Positions 15,980 to 24,443 of a stretch of DNA of 64,000 nt are shown in pieces. How positions within the stretch are numbered: the first letter of the stretch is position 1; every line of letters starts with the position of its first letter. The notes below the pieces were generated by a model. That model searched no databases, had not been told where the DNA came from, and saw nothing but the letters and a program-made list of their open reading frames with translations. The stretch spans positions 150,811 to 214,810 of the forward strand of contig JAUXXF010000010.1 of the NCBI GenBank assembly GCA_030681135.1. Direction: 5' to 3'. The translations under genes and the position numbers were made by a program. The DNA comes from Chlamydiales bacterium (GTDB lineage: Bacteria > Chlamydiota > Chlamydiia > Chlamydiales > SM23-39).

Positions 15980-18550
15980 CTAGATAAAATGCTTCGACAA
16001 AAGACCTGCTAATTTCATCATATCGACAGGTTCTTTTGATCCAAACACTTTAGCAAGTTTCGCATCGGGCACGATGAGCCGTTTGTTCTTGGGATCTTGG
16101 AGGCTGTTCGCTTTAATGTATTCCCAGAGCTTTTTAGTCGCTTCAGGACGCGAGGCTTCGTTGACTCCTAATACCTCTGCAAGCTCTGGAGAGACTTTGC
16201 GGGCTGTGGCGTGAGAAGAAGAGGTTTTGGCAGCCCCTTTTTCTTTCCCTTTTTTGCCCGCTTTTTCTTTGGTCCCTGCTTTTCCTTTTGTGCGTCCTTT
16301 TTTCTTGACGTAAGCTGTTTTGGGATGATTTGCATATTTTTGAGGCAACTCTTCCAAGGCGTTGCCAATGACATCGCAGTCAGGATAGTTGGAGCAGGAA
16401 AAAAAGATCTTGCCAAAGCGGGATTTTCTCGGTGTAATTTTCCCATCGCATCCTTGCGCTGGGCAGTTGGGCATATCTTCTGCTTTGAGGATCTCTTCCC
16501 CTTTTTTAGGGATATTGATGATCCCTTTGCAATCTGGATAGCGGCTGCATCCTAGGAAAGGGCCGAATTTTCCGTGGCGAAGAGTTGTGGGTGAGCTGCA
16601 GTTGGGGCAAGGCTGCTCCCAATCGAAATTTGGATCGTAATCAGCTTTATCGAAGCTGATCGCTTCTATGGGCGCTGTAAAATCGCAATCTGGATAGTTG
16701 CTGCACCCATAAAAGTATTTATTGCGTGCCCAGATTTTTTGGAGTTTCTGGCCGCATTTTGGGCAGTCGAGATCCGTGAGAATTTTGGGGACAACAGCTT
16801 CTTTTTCGGCTTTTTCAACGAGGGGTGCAAAATTGTCCCAAAAATCCTTAATGAGCTCTTTCCAGTCTTTATTATGTTCTGCAACCTGTTCCAGCTGATC
16901 TTCCATCTGGGCTGTGAAGGTGACATCCATGATGGGAGCAAAATTTTCCTCCAGCATTTGGCAGATGACTTTTCCAAGCTCTGTCGGCTTTAGGGCGTTA
17001 TGTTCTTTGATTGTGTAGTCACGACTTTGAATTTTATTCATAATCGACACATACGTTGAAGGACGGCCAATTCCGAGTCTTTCCAATTCCTTGACAAGAG
17101 AGGCTTCTGTAAAGCGAGGCGGAGGCTTTGTGAAAGATTGGGTAGAGGTGACTTCTCTCAATGTGAGTGGCATCCCTTCTTCAAGAGGGGGAAGGATTTT
17201 ACTTTGGTCTTCTTCCTCTTCTGCAGAACCTTTATCCTGCTTTTCTTCATAAGCTGCCAGATAACCATTGAATTTAATGACAGAGCCGGTTGCACGGAGC
17301 ATTAAATCTTGATTCGTAGCAATATCAGCAGAGACAGTATCGTAAATGGCAGAGGTCATTTGAGAGGCAATAAAGCGTCTCCAGATGAGCAAATAGAGCT
17401 TGAATTGCTCTGGAGTCAGGTATTGTCGGATTTTCTCCGGATGACGGGCCACATTTGTCGGTCGAATGGCTTCATGAGCTTCTTGGGCCGTTTTTTTCGA
17501 GGCGTAGATCCGGGGCTGCTCTGGCAAATATTCTGGGCCGAAGTGAACTTGGATATATCCTCTCGCAGCTGAAATCGCTTCAGGTGAAATATTGACAGAG
17601 TCGGTTCTCATGTAAGTAATTAAACCCTCAGACCCTTCGTCTCCCATGTCGATCCCCTCATAGAGGCCTTGTGCGATATTCATGGTGCGGGCGACGGAAA
17701 ATCCATAGTGGCGAGAAGCCTCTTGCTGCAACGTAGAGGTGATAAAGGGGGGGACTGGATTTCTTTTTTTCTCTTTTTTCTCTACAGAGCTCACTGTGTA
17801 GGTAGCTTTTTTTAGCCGACTTTCGATCTCTTTGGCCGTTGTTTCATCGGAGATCAGAAAGCACTCTTTTGCCCCCACTTTCTCTTTTTCTACTTTTAAT
17901 CCGCCTACTGTATGCAAGAAGGCAGTGAAGGGTTTGGGAGATGATTTTGTGAGAAGAGATGAAAGAAGATTCCAGTATTCAATTGGTTTGAAGGCTTCAA
18001 TTTCTTTTTCCCGATCGACGACAAGCTTTAAAGTGACCGATTGAACCCTGCCGGCAGAGGTTCCCTGTCTTCCTCTTTTGACTCTTCTCGTAAGAATAGG
18101 GGAAATTTTATAGCCCACCATTCGATCGAGTAGGCGGCGCGCTTGCTGCGCATCCACGAGATCCATATCGATATCTCGGGGATTGTCAAGGGAATTTGTT
18201 ACGACAGCTTTTGTAAGGGACTGAAAAGCGGCTCGCTTAATTTTTGTGTTTTTCGGAAGAATGGATGCAATGTGCCACGCGATCGCCTCTCCTTCTCGAT
18301 CAGGGTCGGAAGACAGGTAAACAATGTCTGCTTTTTTGGCTGCAGCTTGGAGCTTTTGAATCACCTCTTTCTTGTCAGGCATCGTGACATAGGTCGGCTC
18401 AAACCCATGTTCAATATCAATGCCAAACTCTTTTTGGGGGAGATCTCGGATGTGACCAACAGAAGACTCAAAAAAATAGTTTGGCCCCAGGCACTTTTTC
18501 AATGTCTTGATTTTTGCAGGAGACTCGACGATAACGAGGGCTTTACCCAT
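15980..18550 (-). CDS. topA: DNA topoisomerase I with C-terminal SWIB domain
   Basis: The enzyme (856 aa) relaxes negatively supercoiled DNA. The TOPRIM domain is at the N-terminus (ALVIVESPAKIKTLKK; SSDPDREGEAIAWHIA). The active-site tyrosine is in EGLITYMRTDSVNIS. Three C4 zinc ribbons follow: CPKCGQ...CSNYPDC, CPNCSS...CSRYPDC and CPAQGC...CSNYPDC. Next is a lysine-rich linker (about 745-775). The last 75 residues form a SWIB domain (SPELAEVLGV, RPEATKKLWEYIKANSLQDP, LAKVFGSKEPVDMMKLAGLL), otherwise known from eukaryotic chromatin remodellers. This fusion is a hallmark of Chlamydiae. The stand-alone SWIB protein at 26757 is closely similar. Confidence 0.97.
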   Translation of the reverse strand: MGKALVIVESPAKIKTLKKCLGPNYFFESSVGHIRDLPQKEFGIDIEHGFEPTYVTMPDKKEVIQKLQAAAKKADIVYLSSDPDREGEAIAWHIASILPKNTKIKRAAFQSLTKAVVTNSLDNPRDIDMDLVDAQQARRLLDRMVGYKISPILTRRVKRGRQGTSAGRVQSVTLKLVVDREKEIEAFKPIEYWNLLSSLLTKSSPKPFTAFLHTVGGLKVEKEKVGAKECFLISDETTAKEIESRLKKATYTVSSVEKKEKKRNPVPPFITSTLQQEASRHYGFSVARTMNIAQGLYEGIDMGDEGSEGLITYMRTDSVNISPEAISAARGYIQVHFGPEYLPEQPRIYASKKTAQEAHEAIRPTNVARHPEKIRQYLTPEQFKLYLLIWRRFIASQMTSAIYDTVSADIATNQDLMLRATGSVIKFNGYLAAYEEKQDKGSAEEEEDQSKILPPLEEGMPLTLREVTSTQSFTKPPPRFTEASLVKELERLGIGRPSTYVSIMNKIQSRDYTIKEHNALKPTELGKVICQMLEENFAPIMDVTFTAQMEDQLEQVAEHNKDWKELIKDFWDNFAPLVEKAEKEAVVPKILTDLDCPKCGQKLQKIWARNKYFYGCSNYPDCDFTAPIEAISFDKADYDPNFDWEQPCPNCSSPTTLRHGKFGPFLGCSRYPDCKGIINIPKKGEEILKAEDMPNCPAQGCDGKITPRKSRFGKIFFSCSNYPDCDVIGNALEELPQKYANHPKTAYVKKKGRTKGKAGTKEKAGKKGKEKGAAKTSSSHATARKVSPELAEVLGVNEASRPEATKKLWEYIKANSLQDPKNKRLIVPDAKLAKVFGSKEPVDMMKLAGLLSKHFI

Positions 18551-18637
18551 AAATGCAAAATTCCTTAAAATTGCCAGATGGTAGCGGATTTATCCGGAAA
18601 GTGCAAATCATTTAATCGAAAGAGGTCTAAAGACTGT

Positions 18638-19435
18638 ATGAACGACAACGAATTATTTGCGCTCAATCAGCAAGGGTTTATTCCAGCTCCTGAGGAATCG
18701 GAAGAGGATTTTTTGCAAAGGGTTTCGGCTGCTAAGAATTTTTTTGCAAGTCCAGACGATTTCTTTCAAGGGATGCAAAAGGTCCCAGATCTTGATTGGG
18801 ATTGGGCGCGCCATCGCCTGAAAGATCTCTATGATTTTCAGCCCTTTTCAGCAATTGCTTATTATTCGAACGTAAAGCTTACGCCTTGGCAGGCCGCTGC
18901 TAGTTGGATTATAGATGTTCGTCCGGGGCCTTTATGCGCTATCCAACTAAGGAAAAGATTTAATAAGGGGTCATATTTGGGACTATACAGCCGCGATGAG
19001 ATTTTGGCCCATGAGGCTGTTCATGCGGCAAGGTGCGCATTCAATGAGCCCGCAAGTGAAGAATTTTTTGCGTATTTTACCTCGAATGTTAAGTGGCGGC
19101 GCGTTCTTGGACCTATTGTACAAAGGCCTTGGGAAGTATTTTTTTTCTTTGGAGCCTGCCTTATAGGAGCTTTTTTAGGGAGTTTTTGGCCTGCAATTTC
19201 TCTATTAGCAGTTGCTTTTATTCGTTTGAGTCGCCAACATCTCAAGTTTCGGCGGGCAGCAAACACGTTGAGTAAGGCGATTGCCAAGCCTGAACATATT
19301 CGGGCGGTTCTTTTTCGGCTGACCGATGAAGAGATTAAGAAACTCTCTCAAGGAGAATTTATTCAACATGACGGATCTTTGCGACACCGCATGATCCAAA
19401 GGTATTTGATTGATGACAAAAAAAATAGTAATTGA
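18638..19435 (+). CDS. Membrane protein with HExxH motif, unknown function
   Basis: I do not recognise this 265-aa protein. The start at 18638 is preferred over an upstream in-frame ATG (18578) because GAAAGAGG lies upstream. HEAVHAARCAFNEPASEEFF (from about residue 128) contains HExxH plus a downstream acidic pair, as in a zinc metallopeptidase. Two adjoining hydrophobic segments (VFFFFGACLIGAFLG and FWPAISLLAVAFI) follow, so it is probably an inner-membrane protein with the catalytic part towards the N-terminus. It overlaps the Kdo hydroxylase gene by 23 bp, suggesting a shared envelope role. The leader sequence TCGAAAGAGGTCTA is identical to a family A palindrome terminus. Confidence 0.6.
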   Translation: MNDNELFALNQQGFIPAPEESEEDFLQRVSAAKNFFASPDDFFQGMQKVPDLDWDWARHRLKDLYDFQPFSAIAYYSNVKLTPWQAAASWIIDVRPGPLCAIQLRKRFNKGSYLGLYSRDEILAHEAVHAARCAFNEPASEEFFAYFTSNVKWRRVLGPIVQRPWEVFFFFGACLIGAFLGSFWPAISLLAVAFIRLSRQHLKFRRAANTLSKAIAKPEHIRAVLFRLTDEEIKKLSQGEFIQHDGSLRHRMIQRYLIDDKKNSN

Positions 19436-20336
19436 GACTGATGGCCAAATGGACCATTGGAGAGGCTGTTCGGAGTTAGAGGCTGGTAATATTTTATTTT
19501 GGCCTAAGATTCCCTTTGATTTCCCTCAAGAAGAGATTGACTTTTTGCTTGCACAGCGCCAAGGAGGCTCTAAATCGAGAAAAAACATCTCTTATAAACC
19601 GCAGATGGATCGGATGAGCAACCATGATGCGAAAGATTCTGCGAACTCAGAGCAGCTAAAGACGGTCCTTTCCCAGTACTCGAAACGAGTTACTTCTTAT
19701 TTGAGTGGAATTTTAGCTCCTTATGTCGATCAGTGGAAGCTCGATTATGCGAGCTTTCGCCCTTTTCAAGAGAAAGGGAGAAAATTGCGTTTGCGCGCCC
19801 GCAACGATTTGCTTCACGTGGACTCTTTCCCGACGAGACCCGTTCATGGATGGCGGATTTTACGCTTTTTCACGAATATTAACCCTCAAGAGAGCCGCAA
19901 GTGGGTGACAAGTCTTCCTTTTTCTGAGCTATTAAAGCAGTTTGGGGGCGGTAGGCAAGGCGTTTCGTTCCCTTCAGCCATGAATTATTCCTGGACGGGC
20001 AGGCTTTGGAAAAAAGGGAAGATGGCTCTCTCTTCTTTGGGACTCAAAATTCCTTTAAGGTCGCCTTATGATCATTTTATGCTTCGTTTGCACCATTTCT
20101 TGAAAGAAAATGAGGGTTTTCAGAAAAACTGTCCAAAAGATCACTGGGATTTTCCTCCTCATTCTTGCTGGGCCGTGTTTACCGATCAAGTTTCTCATGC
20201 AGCTTTATCGGGACAGTACGCTCTGGAGCAAACTTTTTTGGTTCCAGAAAAAGCTCTTCTTCGCCCTGAAACTTCTCCAGCCGCGCTATTGCAAGGAATG
20301 TCTGGCAAGAATTTGATCGATGTAGAGTGCGTGTGA
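19413..20336 (+). CDS. kdoO: Kdo hydroxylase-like Fe(II)/2-oxoglutarate dioxygenase
   Basis: The 307-aa product resembles KdoO, which hydroxylates the Kdo sugar of lipopolysaccharide at C3 using Fe(II), O2 and 2-oxoglutarate. The signature LLHVDSFPTRPVHGWRILRF then FTNINP gives the HxD metal pair near residue 131, and WAVFTDQVSHAALSGQYALEQ gives the distal histidine of the 2-His-1-carboxylate facial triad. DHWDFPPHSCW matches the family core. The ATG at 19413 overlaps the end of the HExxH membrane gene, indicating coupling. Kdo is the core sugar of chlamydial LPS, so the context is consistent. Confidence is good on the family and moderate on the exact substrate. Confidence 0.8.
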   Translation: MTKKIVIETDGQMDHWRGCSELEAGNILFWPKIPFDFPQEEIDFLLAQRQGGSKSRKNISYKPQMDRMSNHDAKDSANSEQLKTVLSQYSKRVTSYLSGILAPYVDQWKLDYASFRPFQEKGRKLRLRARNDLLHVDSFPTRPVHGWRILRFFTNINPQESRKWVTSLPFSELLKQFGGGRQGVSFPSAMNYSWTGRLWKKGKMALSSLGLKIPLRSPYDHFMLRLHHFLKENEGFQKNCPKDHWDFPPHSCWAVFTDQVSHAALSGQYALEQTFLVPEKALLRPETSPAALLQGMSGKNLIDVECV

Positions 20337-20341
20337 AAAAT

Positions 20342-20505
20342 TATACCGAAACAACTTGAAAAATCGGGATTTTGGGAAGGAGGCTCCTCAGAATTTTTTG
20401 TCTGGAGCGAGTGTCCATTGCCGGAGGCAAGGCGCGAGCGAAGGAAGAAAAATTTGCGCTAAGCCGACGCAGCCAAAAACCGATTCTTCAAGTTGTTTCG
20501 GCATA
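20342..20505. repeat. Family B inverted-repeat element B2 (164 bp)
   Basis: Terminal inverted repeats TATACCGAAACAACTTGAA and its complement (one mismatch) enclose a core (TGGAGCGAG, CCATTGCCGGAGGCAAGGCG, GAAGGAAGAAAAATT, AAGCCGACGC). This core is the inverted counterpart of the core in 11105-11267. The arms share nothing with that copy. Element A5 begins at its last base. Confidence 0.85.
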
Positions 20506-20546
20506 GACCTCTTTCGAAATTAAGGGTTCGTCGATGTTAGAGGTCT
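20505..20546. repeat. Minimal family A element A5
   Basis: AGACCTCTTTCGAAATTAAG followed by GGTTCGTCGATG and TTAGAGGTCT. One full terminal arm of the family A palindrome is joined to only the last eight bases of the opposite end. The right end AGAGGTCT sits three bases before the ATG of the RING-ankyrin gene, where its Shine-Dalgarno sequence is expected. Confidence 0.8.
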
Positions 20547-20549
20547 ATT

Positions 20550-22202
20550 ATGTCTGGTTTGTCTATTTTTCATAAATCTGTTACAGGCGTCATTCCAATA
20601 AGAGAAATAGAACAAGGATTAAATATTGCCTGCGCGAGTTCCTCTTGCATTAGCTCGTTAAGAGGGGCTGTTTTAAAAACTAATTGTATACACGGTCATA
20701 TTTTTCACCGGGAATGCTTTGTCAGGGTCTCTCAACGTGAGAATAAAATTTGCCCTTCATGCGCGCTTGCCTTTACAAAAGTTCAAAGGCACGCTTGGCT
20801 TGAACCTGTAGTGGAACGGGTCATTCAGCTCGCTCGCTCTGTTCTCGCAAAGAAAGGACGCCCTTCTTTATGCAAAGAGATCAATTACATGCCTGGCAAA
20901 AAAAAAATCACGAACCCTATTTTTTTATTTTGCATGCTTAAAGAGGCCGTAGAGAATACAGATTATGATGTGGTCCGTTATTTGTTGGATCGGAAAGACG
21001 TCATCTTGTCCCCCAGCTGGGGGCTATCGCTCATTGAAAGCGCTTGCAATTTGCAAGATCCAGTGATGATTAACTTATTGCTCGATGTGAAGTTATTAAG
21101 GCTTGTTTGTATTGATTTTGCTCCCCTTTTGCAAGAGGCTGTGGAAAAAGGGCATTATGGGGTTGTTGATTGTTTGCTCAGCTACAAAGAAATTCCCCGT
21201 CTTCCTAAAAAAGGGAGGTCTCTTCTTTATATGGCCTGTAAAAGACAAGATGTAAAGATGGTCGAGTGTTTGCTGAAATATCATATGGATCCTTCAGTAA
21301 AAAATGACTTAAGTATTTTGAAACATGACAATCCCCATTGGCGCGAATCGGAGAGCGATCATGGAGCTACGCCTTTAGAGGCTGCTGTGAGATGCGGGAA
21401 TATGAAGATTGCTCAGTTATTACTTGAAGCGGGCGCTTGTATAGATCAGCCTAGTAGAGAAGCGAAAACGCCTCTTTTCCATGCTGTATCCGCAGGGCAA
21501 GAAGAGATGGCTCTTTATTTGATTGAAAAAGGAGCTTCTTTATCGATTGTTGATAGTAATGATATGTCGATCCTTTCGCGGGCGATCTTTTCAGGCTTGC
21601 AGCGCGTTGTAAAAACGCTGATCCAAAGGAAAGCCTCCCTTGTTTCTCTTGCTATCAGAGAAGGTTCTTGTCTTCATGATGCGGCCCATGTAGCTGATCC
21701 TCGGTTTCTTGGGTTTCTATTGGAAAATGGAGGAAGGGAAATCATAAATAGACGCTTTTTTATTTCCTGGACTCCCCTTAGAACTGCTGTAGAAAACGGG
21801 TATTTTCAACATGTTAATCTACTGGTAGAGGCCGGGGCGGATCTTTTTTTACAAGATTCAAAAGGTAGGACAATTCTCTTTTACGCGTTAGAGTTGTTTC
21901 ATAGAGAGCTTGAATTTTGTAACGATCCAAGAAGCTCATTAAATATTCAAGAGAGTACGCAAAGACTGAAAGCTCGGAGAAAAATTTTAGAACTGTTGCA
22001 GAGGAAAATGGCCCCTGAAAGAACCGAAACTGCTTCTTTGTCTAAAGAAGAGGGATTCTATACTCTTTCCGAGGAGTTAGAGCCTCCCTTTGAGATGGAG
22101 CTCCCTGAACCTATCGAGATTGATCTACCTGAACCAATCACTGAAATCCGTGGCGCCCCTTCTTCTCCATTGGAGGGAGAGTCTGGCAAGAAAATAGTTT
22201 GA
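20550..22202 (+). CDS. RING-H2 finger and ankyrin-repeat protein, probable effector E3 ligase
   Basis: The 550-aa protein starts with a RING-H2-like zinc finger: C28, C33, C46, H50, H53, C56, C68, C71 (C-x3-H-x2-H-x2-C in the middle, CPSC at the end). About ten ankyrin-like units follow from residue 130, clearest in TPLEAAVRCGNMKIAQLLLE, TPLFHAVSAGQEEMALYLIE and TPLRTAVENGYFQHVNLLVE. The tail repeats LPEPIE/DLPEPITE. In eukaryotes RING domains recruit ubiquitin-conjugating enzymes and ankyrins bind targets, so a secreted ubiquitin ligase is inferred. There is no signal peptide, consistent with type III export. A fragment of a paralogous 3' end survives at 24320-24443. Confidence 0.8.
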   Translation: MSGLSIFHKSVTGVIPIREIEQGLNIACASSSCISSLRGAVLKTNCIHGHIFHRECFVRVSQRENKICPSCALAFTKVQRHAWLEPVVERVIQLARSVLAKKGRPSLCKEINYMPGKKKITNPIFLFCMLKEAVENTDYDVVRYLLDRKDVILSPSWGLSLIESACNLQDPVMINLLLDVKLLRLVCIDFAPLLQEAVEKGHYGVVDCLLSYKEIPRLPKKGRSLLYMACKRQDVKMVECLLKYHMDPSVKNDLSILKHDNPHWRESESDHGATPLEAAVRCGNMKIAQLLLEAGACIDQPSREAKTPLFHAVSAGQEEMALYLIEKGASLSIVDSNDMSILSRAIFSGLQRVVKTLIQRKASLVSLAIREGSCLHDAAHVADPRFLGFLLENGGREIINRRFFISWTPLRTAVENGYFQHVNLLVEAGADLFLQDSKGRTILFYALELFHRELEFCNDPRSSLNIQESTQRLKARRKILELLQRKMAPERTETASLSKEEGFYTLSEELEPPFEMELPEPIEIDLPEPITEIRGAPSSPLEGESGKKIV

Positions 22203-22260
22203 TAGCCGCTGAAGCGCGATGATATCTCTTTGGCAGTCAATCAGCGGGTTCTTGCCATCC

Positions 22261-22300
22261 ATACCAATTGTTTCCGCCTATTGGTATAACTTCTTTTTTT
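22261..22300 (+). terminator. Rho-independent-type terminator
   Basis: An 8-bp stem ATACCAAT/ATTGGTAT (22261-22268 with 22280-22287) is followed by AACTTC and seven Ts. It lies 59 bp after the RING-ankyrin stop and before the convergent gene at 22326. Confidence 0.6.
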
Positions 22301-22325
22301 GTCCAGTACAGAGGGTGGCTACTAT

Positions 22326-22652
22326 TTATGCTTTTTTAGCCAGTACGATATGAGTGGATGGCTCAATCGTAGAGAGATTTTCTATGTATGTTCTTACTGT
22401 TTTAGCTAAAGTAGGGTCGTAGGTATTGTTGGCGGTAATAAATTTAATTTTATATAAGATGTCGTTCACTTCTGGCATGGTTTGAGCGCATGTCGGACAG
22501 CAGTGGATCAAAGATGTCAAGAAGTCGCGGCTGTCATCACTTGCGCTTGTATTGCCGTCCACATTCATAAGCCATTGGATGGCTAAAGACCGATCTTCAT
22601 GATTTAACAGGGAAGAACGTCCTTGCATAGATTCATTAGATAACGAACTCAT
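22326..22652 (-). CDS. Hypothetical protein, 108 aa
   Basis: I do not recognise this protein. It is short, mixed polar, without signal peptide or membrane segment. A CCPTC cluster lies near residue 51. AAAGAGG before the ATG at 22652 is a good ribosome site, and codon use looks ordinary. It lies 52 bp downstream of the kinase-like gene in the same direction, so the two probably form an operon, and it may be a small partner or chaperone of that protein; this is only inference from context. Confidence 0.55.
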   Translation of the reverse strand: MSSLSNESMQGRSSLLNHEDRSLAIQWLMNVDGNTSASDDSRDFLTSLIHCCPTCAQTMPEVNDILYKIKFITANNTYDPTLAKTVRTYIENLSTIEPSTHIVLAKKA

Positions 22653-22704
22653 AAAACCTCTTTTTAAGGCTCACATCTTACAGAAATGAGCGATTAATAA
22701 ATAT

Positions 22705-24096
22705 TTAAAAATTTCCTTGTTCATTTGTAAAGACTTGGATGTGCTCCTCGATCACTGTCAGCAATTCAGGATGTAGCTCGCCCATTTGCTCTTTAAGCAA
22801 TGCAGAGCGTTCGCTGTGCCAGGCTGGGATCAGAGTATTTCTTAAGGAATGAATCATTTGTTTCATCCCTTCTTCGACGACGGGCAGCGCGATTCGTTGA
22901 AGATCGTCGAGCATCGGCTGAAGCTGTTGCTGAAGAGCCTCTGCCGCTGCTTCGTTATCGCATCGAGCCCGTTCTACAGCTCGTGTTAATGCGGTTTGCA
23001 AGCTGCCTACCACAGCAGACGACATCACTTTTTCGCTTTCTTTTGTTGCAAAAAGAGAATGGATGAAGGCTGAATAATTCGTTCTTTTTTTAGGTTCCGT
23101 GATAAGACTCTCTTCGACGGCATTATCGATAGGATGAACCTTTATGTCTCCATTTTCTTGAGAACTAAGCATGATGTTTCCTAGATTTGCTCTGTAGGTA
23201 TCTAGTTCAGGATGAAAATTAGACCATTTAGGCTGCTGTAGTCGATCGGTGTTTCCTAACAGAAGATCTAGAATTGCTAATTTTCCAAGTTCTAGAAAAA
23301 GAGCTGTTTTTTGCGATTCCGAAAGACTTTCGTACTTAAACCGAGCAAATTCGTAAAGAGTATCTCCTTGTATTTTTTCTATGATCATCACTTTGTCTCC
23401 AAAGAGTTTCATATTCGGATTCATCGCCATAGGAATGTCTAACAGCGCTTTTGATAGAGAGAGCGGATCGTTCAAATCCTCTAGCTCGTCGTTGATGTTT
23501 TTGTAAACTCTAGCCTCGAAGTCATGCCAAGTGTGCGCTGGAATAGCCAATTTTGAGGAAGTGTGACGAATGAAAAAGTTATACAGCAAATTGCCGGCGG
23601 TTTCTTCTTTTTGAGTCCATTTTAGAACGTAAGCGACCTGTTTTTCTCCGCTCTTGCTTGGTTTTGTGTAATGAACCAAGAGAGTAGGACCGTTGTATCC
23701 ATTGGCTGATTTTTTGATAGGTAAGGAAATGGATCTTAATGTTGTACAATAATTCGTTGTTTTCTTGCTGATGGCCATCAATTCTTCAATAGAAGAAATT
23801 TCTTCAATTTTTGAAATTAATGAATTAGTGATTGTTTTTGAAACTCTTCTAGTAGGGAGACCCGTAGAAGAGCATTCTGCAAGAGACCTGATTAAATTTT
23901 CTTTTATACTATTTAAGGCTTGATTTTCGCTGTTTAAGAGGTTTCTATTAAAAATTTCGATTATTTTTTGTAGTGATTCGTCTCGTCTAACACTAAGATT
24001 TGAATTAATTGTTAGCAGTTCAAGCAATTTAGTTGTTTGGTTGACTGACTCTTCTTGTGAATTAAATATTTTACTTCTTTGTGTAATTGTATTCAT
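22705..24096 (-). CDS. Kinase-like protein (PI-kinase/HipA-like motifs)
   Basis: The family is not known to me, but the 463-aa chain has a plausible atypical-kinase active site. VAYVLKW (about 153-159) could supply the ATP lysine. LGKLAILDLLLGNTDR holds the D-x-x-x-GN-x-DR catalytic motif seen in phosphatidylinositol and HipA-type kinases. ANLGNIML gives the following asparagine, and VHPIDNAVEE a metal-binding aspartate (about 320-330). The first 120 residues are helical and polar, the last 120 helical with QQQLQPMLDDLQ. There is no signal peptide. With a RING-ankyrin gene next door, an effector role is plausible. The AT-rich leader (24097-24240) lacks an obvious promoter. Confidence 0.5.
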   Translation of the reverse strand: MNTITQRSKIFNSQEESVNQTTKLLELLTINSNLSVRRDESLQKIIEIFNRNLLNSENQALNSIKENLIRSLAECSSTGLPTRRVSKTITNSLISKIEEISSIEELMAISKKTTNYCTTLRSISLPIKKSANGYNGPTLLVHYTKPSKSGEKQVAYVLKWTQKEETAGNLLYNFFIRHTSSKLAIPAHTWHDFEARVYKNINDELEDLNDPLSLSKALLDIPMAMNPNMKLFGDKVMIIEKIQGDTLYEFARFKYESLSESQKTALFLELGKLAILDLLLGNTDRLQQPKWSNFHPELDTYRANLGNIMLSSQENGDIKVHPIDNAVEESLITEPKKRTNYSAFIHSLFATKESEKVMSSAVVGSLQTALTRAVERARCDNEAAAEALQQQLQPMLDDLQRIALPVVEEGMKQMIHSLRNTLIPAWHSERSALLKEQMGELHPELLTVIEEHIQVFTNEQGNF

Positions 24097-24265
24097 ATTT
24101 AAATGCCTTTTTATTATCTTTTTAGTATTTTATAACATTATTAGGTTATTTACAATTTTTTTGTGTAATTTTGTGGTTTATTTGTTTAGATTTTTTTAAT
24201 ATAAATTTGTTTTTGAATGTCAAGGGGGGCTGTTTATTGAGATAGGTTCTTAGAGAGATTTACGC

Positions 24266-24300
24266 CCAAACAACCTGAAGAATCTGTTTTGGGTTATGCC
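24266..24300. repeat. Relic family B arm
   Basis: AAACAACCTGAAGAATC followed by GTTTTGGG resembles the B2 arm (AAACAACTTGAAGAATCGG and then TTTTTGG). No matching second arm is seen. It directly precedes the ankyrin-gene scrap at 24320, mirroring the B2 to RING-ankyrin order at 20342-20550. Confidence 0.45.
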
Positions 24301-24319
24301 ATTTATCATAAATGGTATT

Positions 24320-24443
24320 AGGTGGGCTTTGGCTCCCTCTTTCAGAGGGCTTAGAGCCCCCCCCCTTTTTGGGATGGAGCTCCCTGAACCTATCGAGATT
24401 GCTCTACCTGAACCAATCGCTGGAACCCGTGGAGCACCTTGCT
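24320..24443 (+). pseudogene. 3'-end fragment of a RING-ankyrin paralogue
   Basis: ATGGAGCTCCCTGAACCTAT and the following 50 bases nearly duplicate 22095-22160, the segment encoding the LPEPIE repeats. Here it reads MELPEPIEIALPEPIAG then TRGAPC and a stop. The preceding bases (CTTTCAGAGGGCTTAGAGCC) match 22065-22085 with a poly-C expansion. The rest of the gene is gone. The fragment overlaps, antisense, the 3' end of the GT9 gene. Confidence 0.75.

Noticed and set aside
24350..24372. Poly-C tract as phase-variation switch
   Set aside because: It lies in a paralogue scrap with no intact gene to switch.
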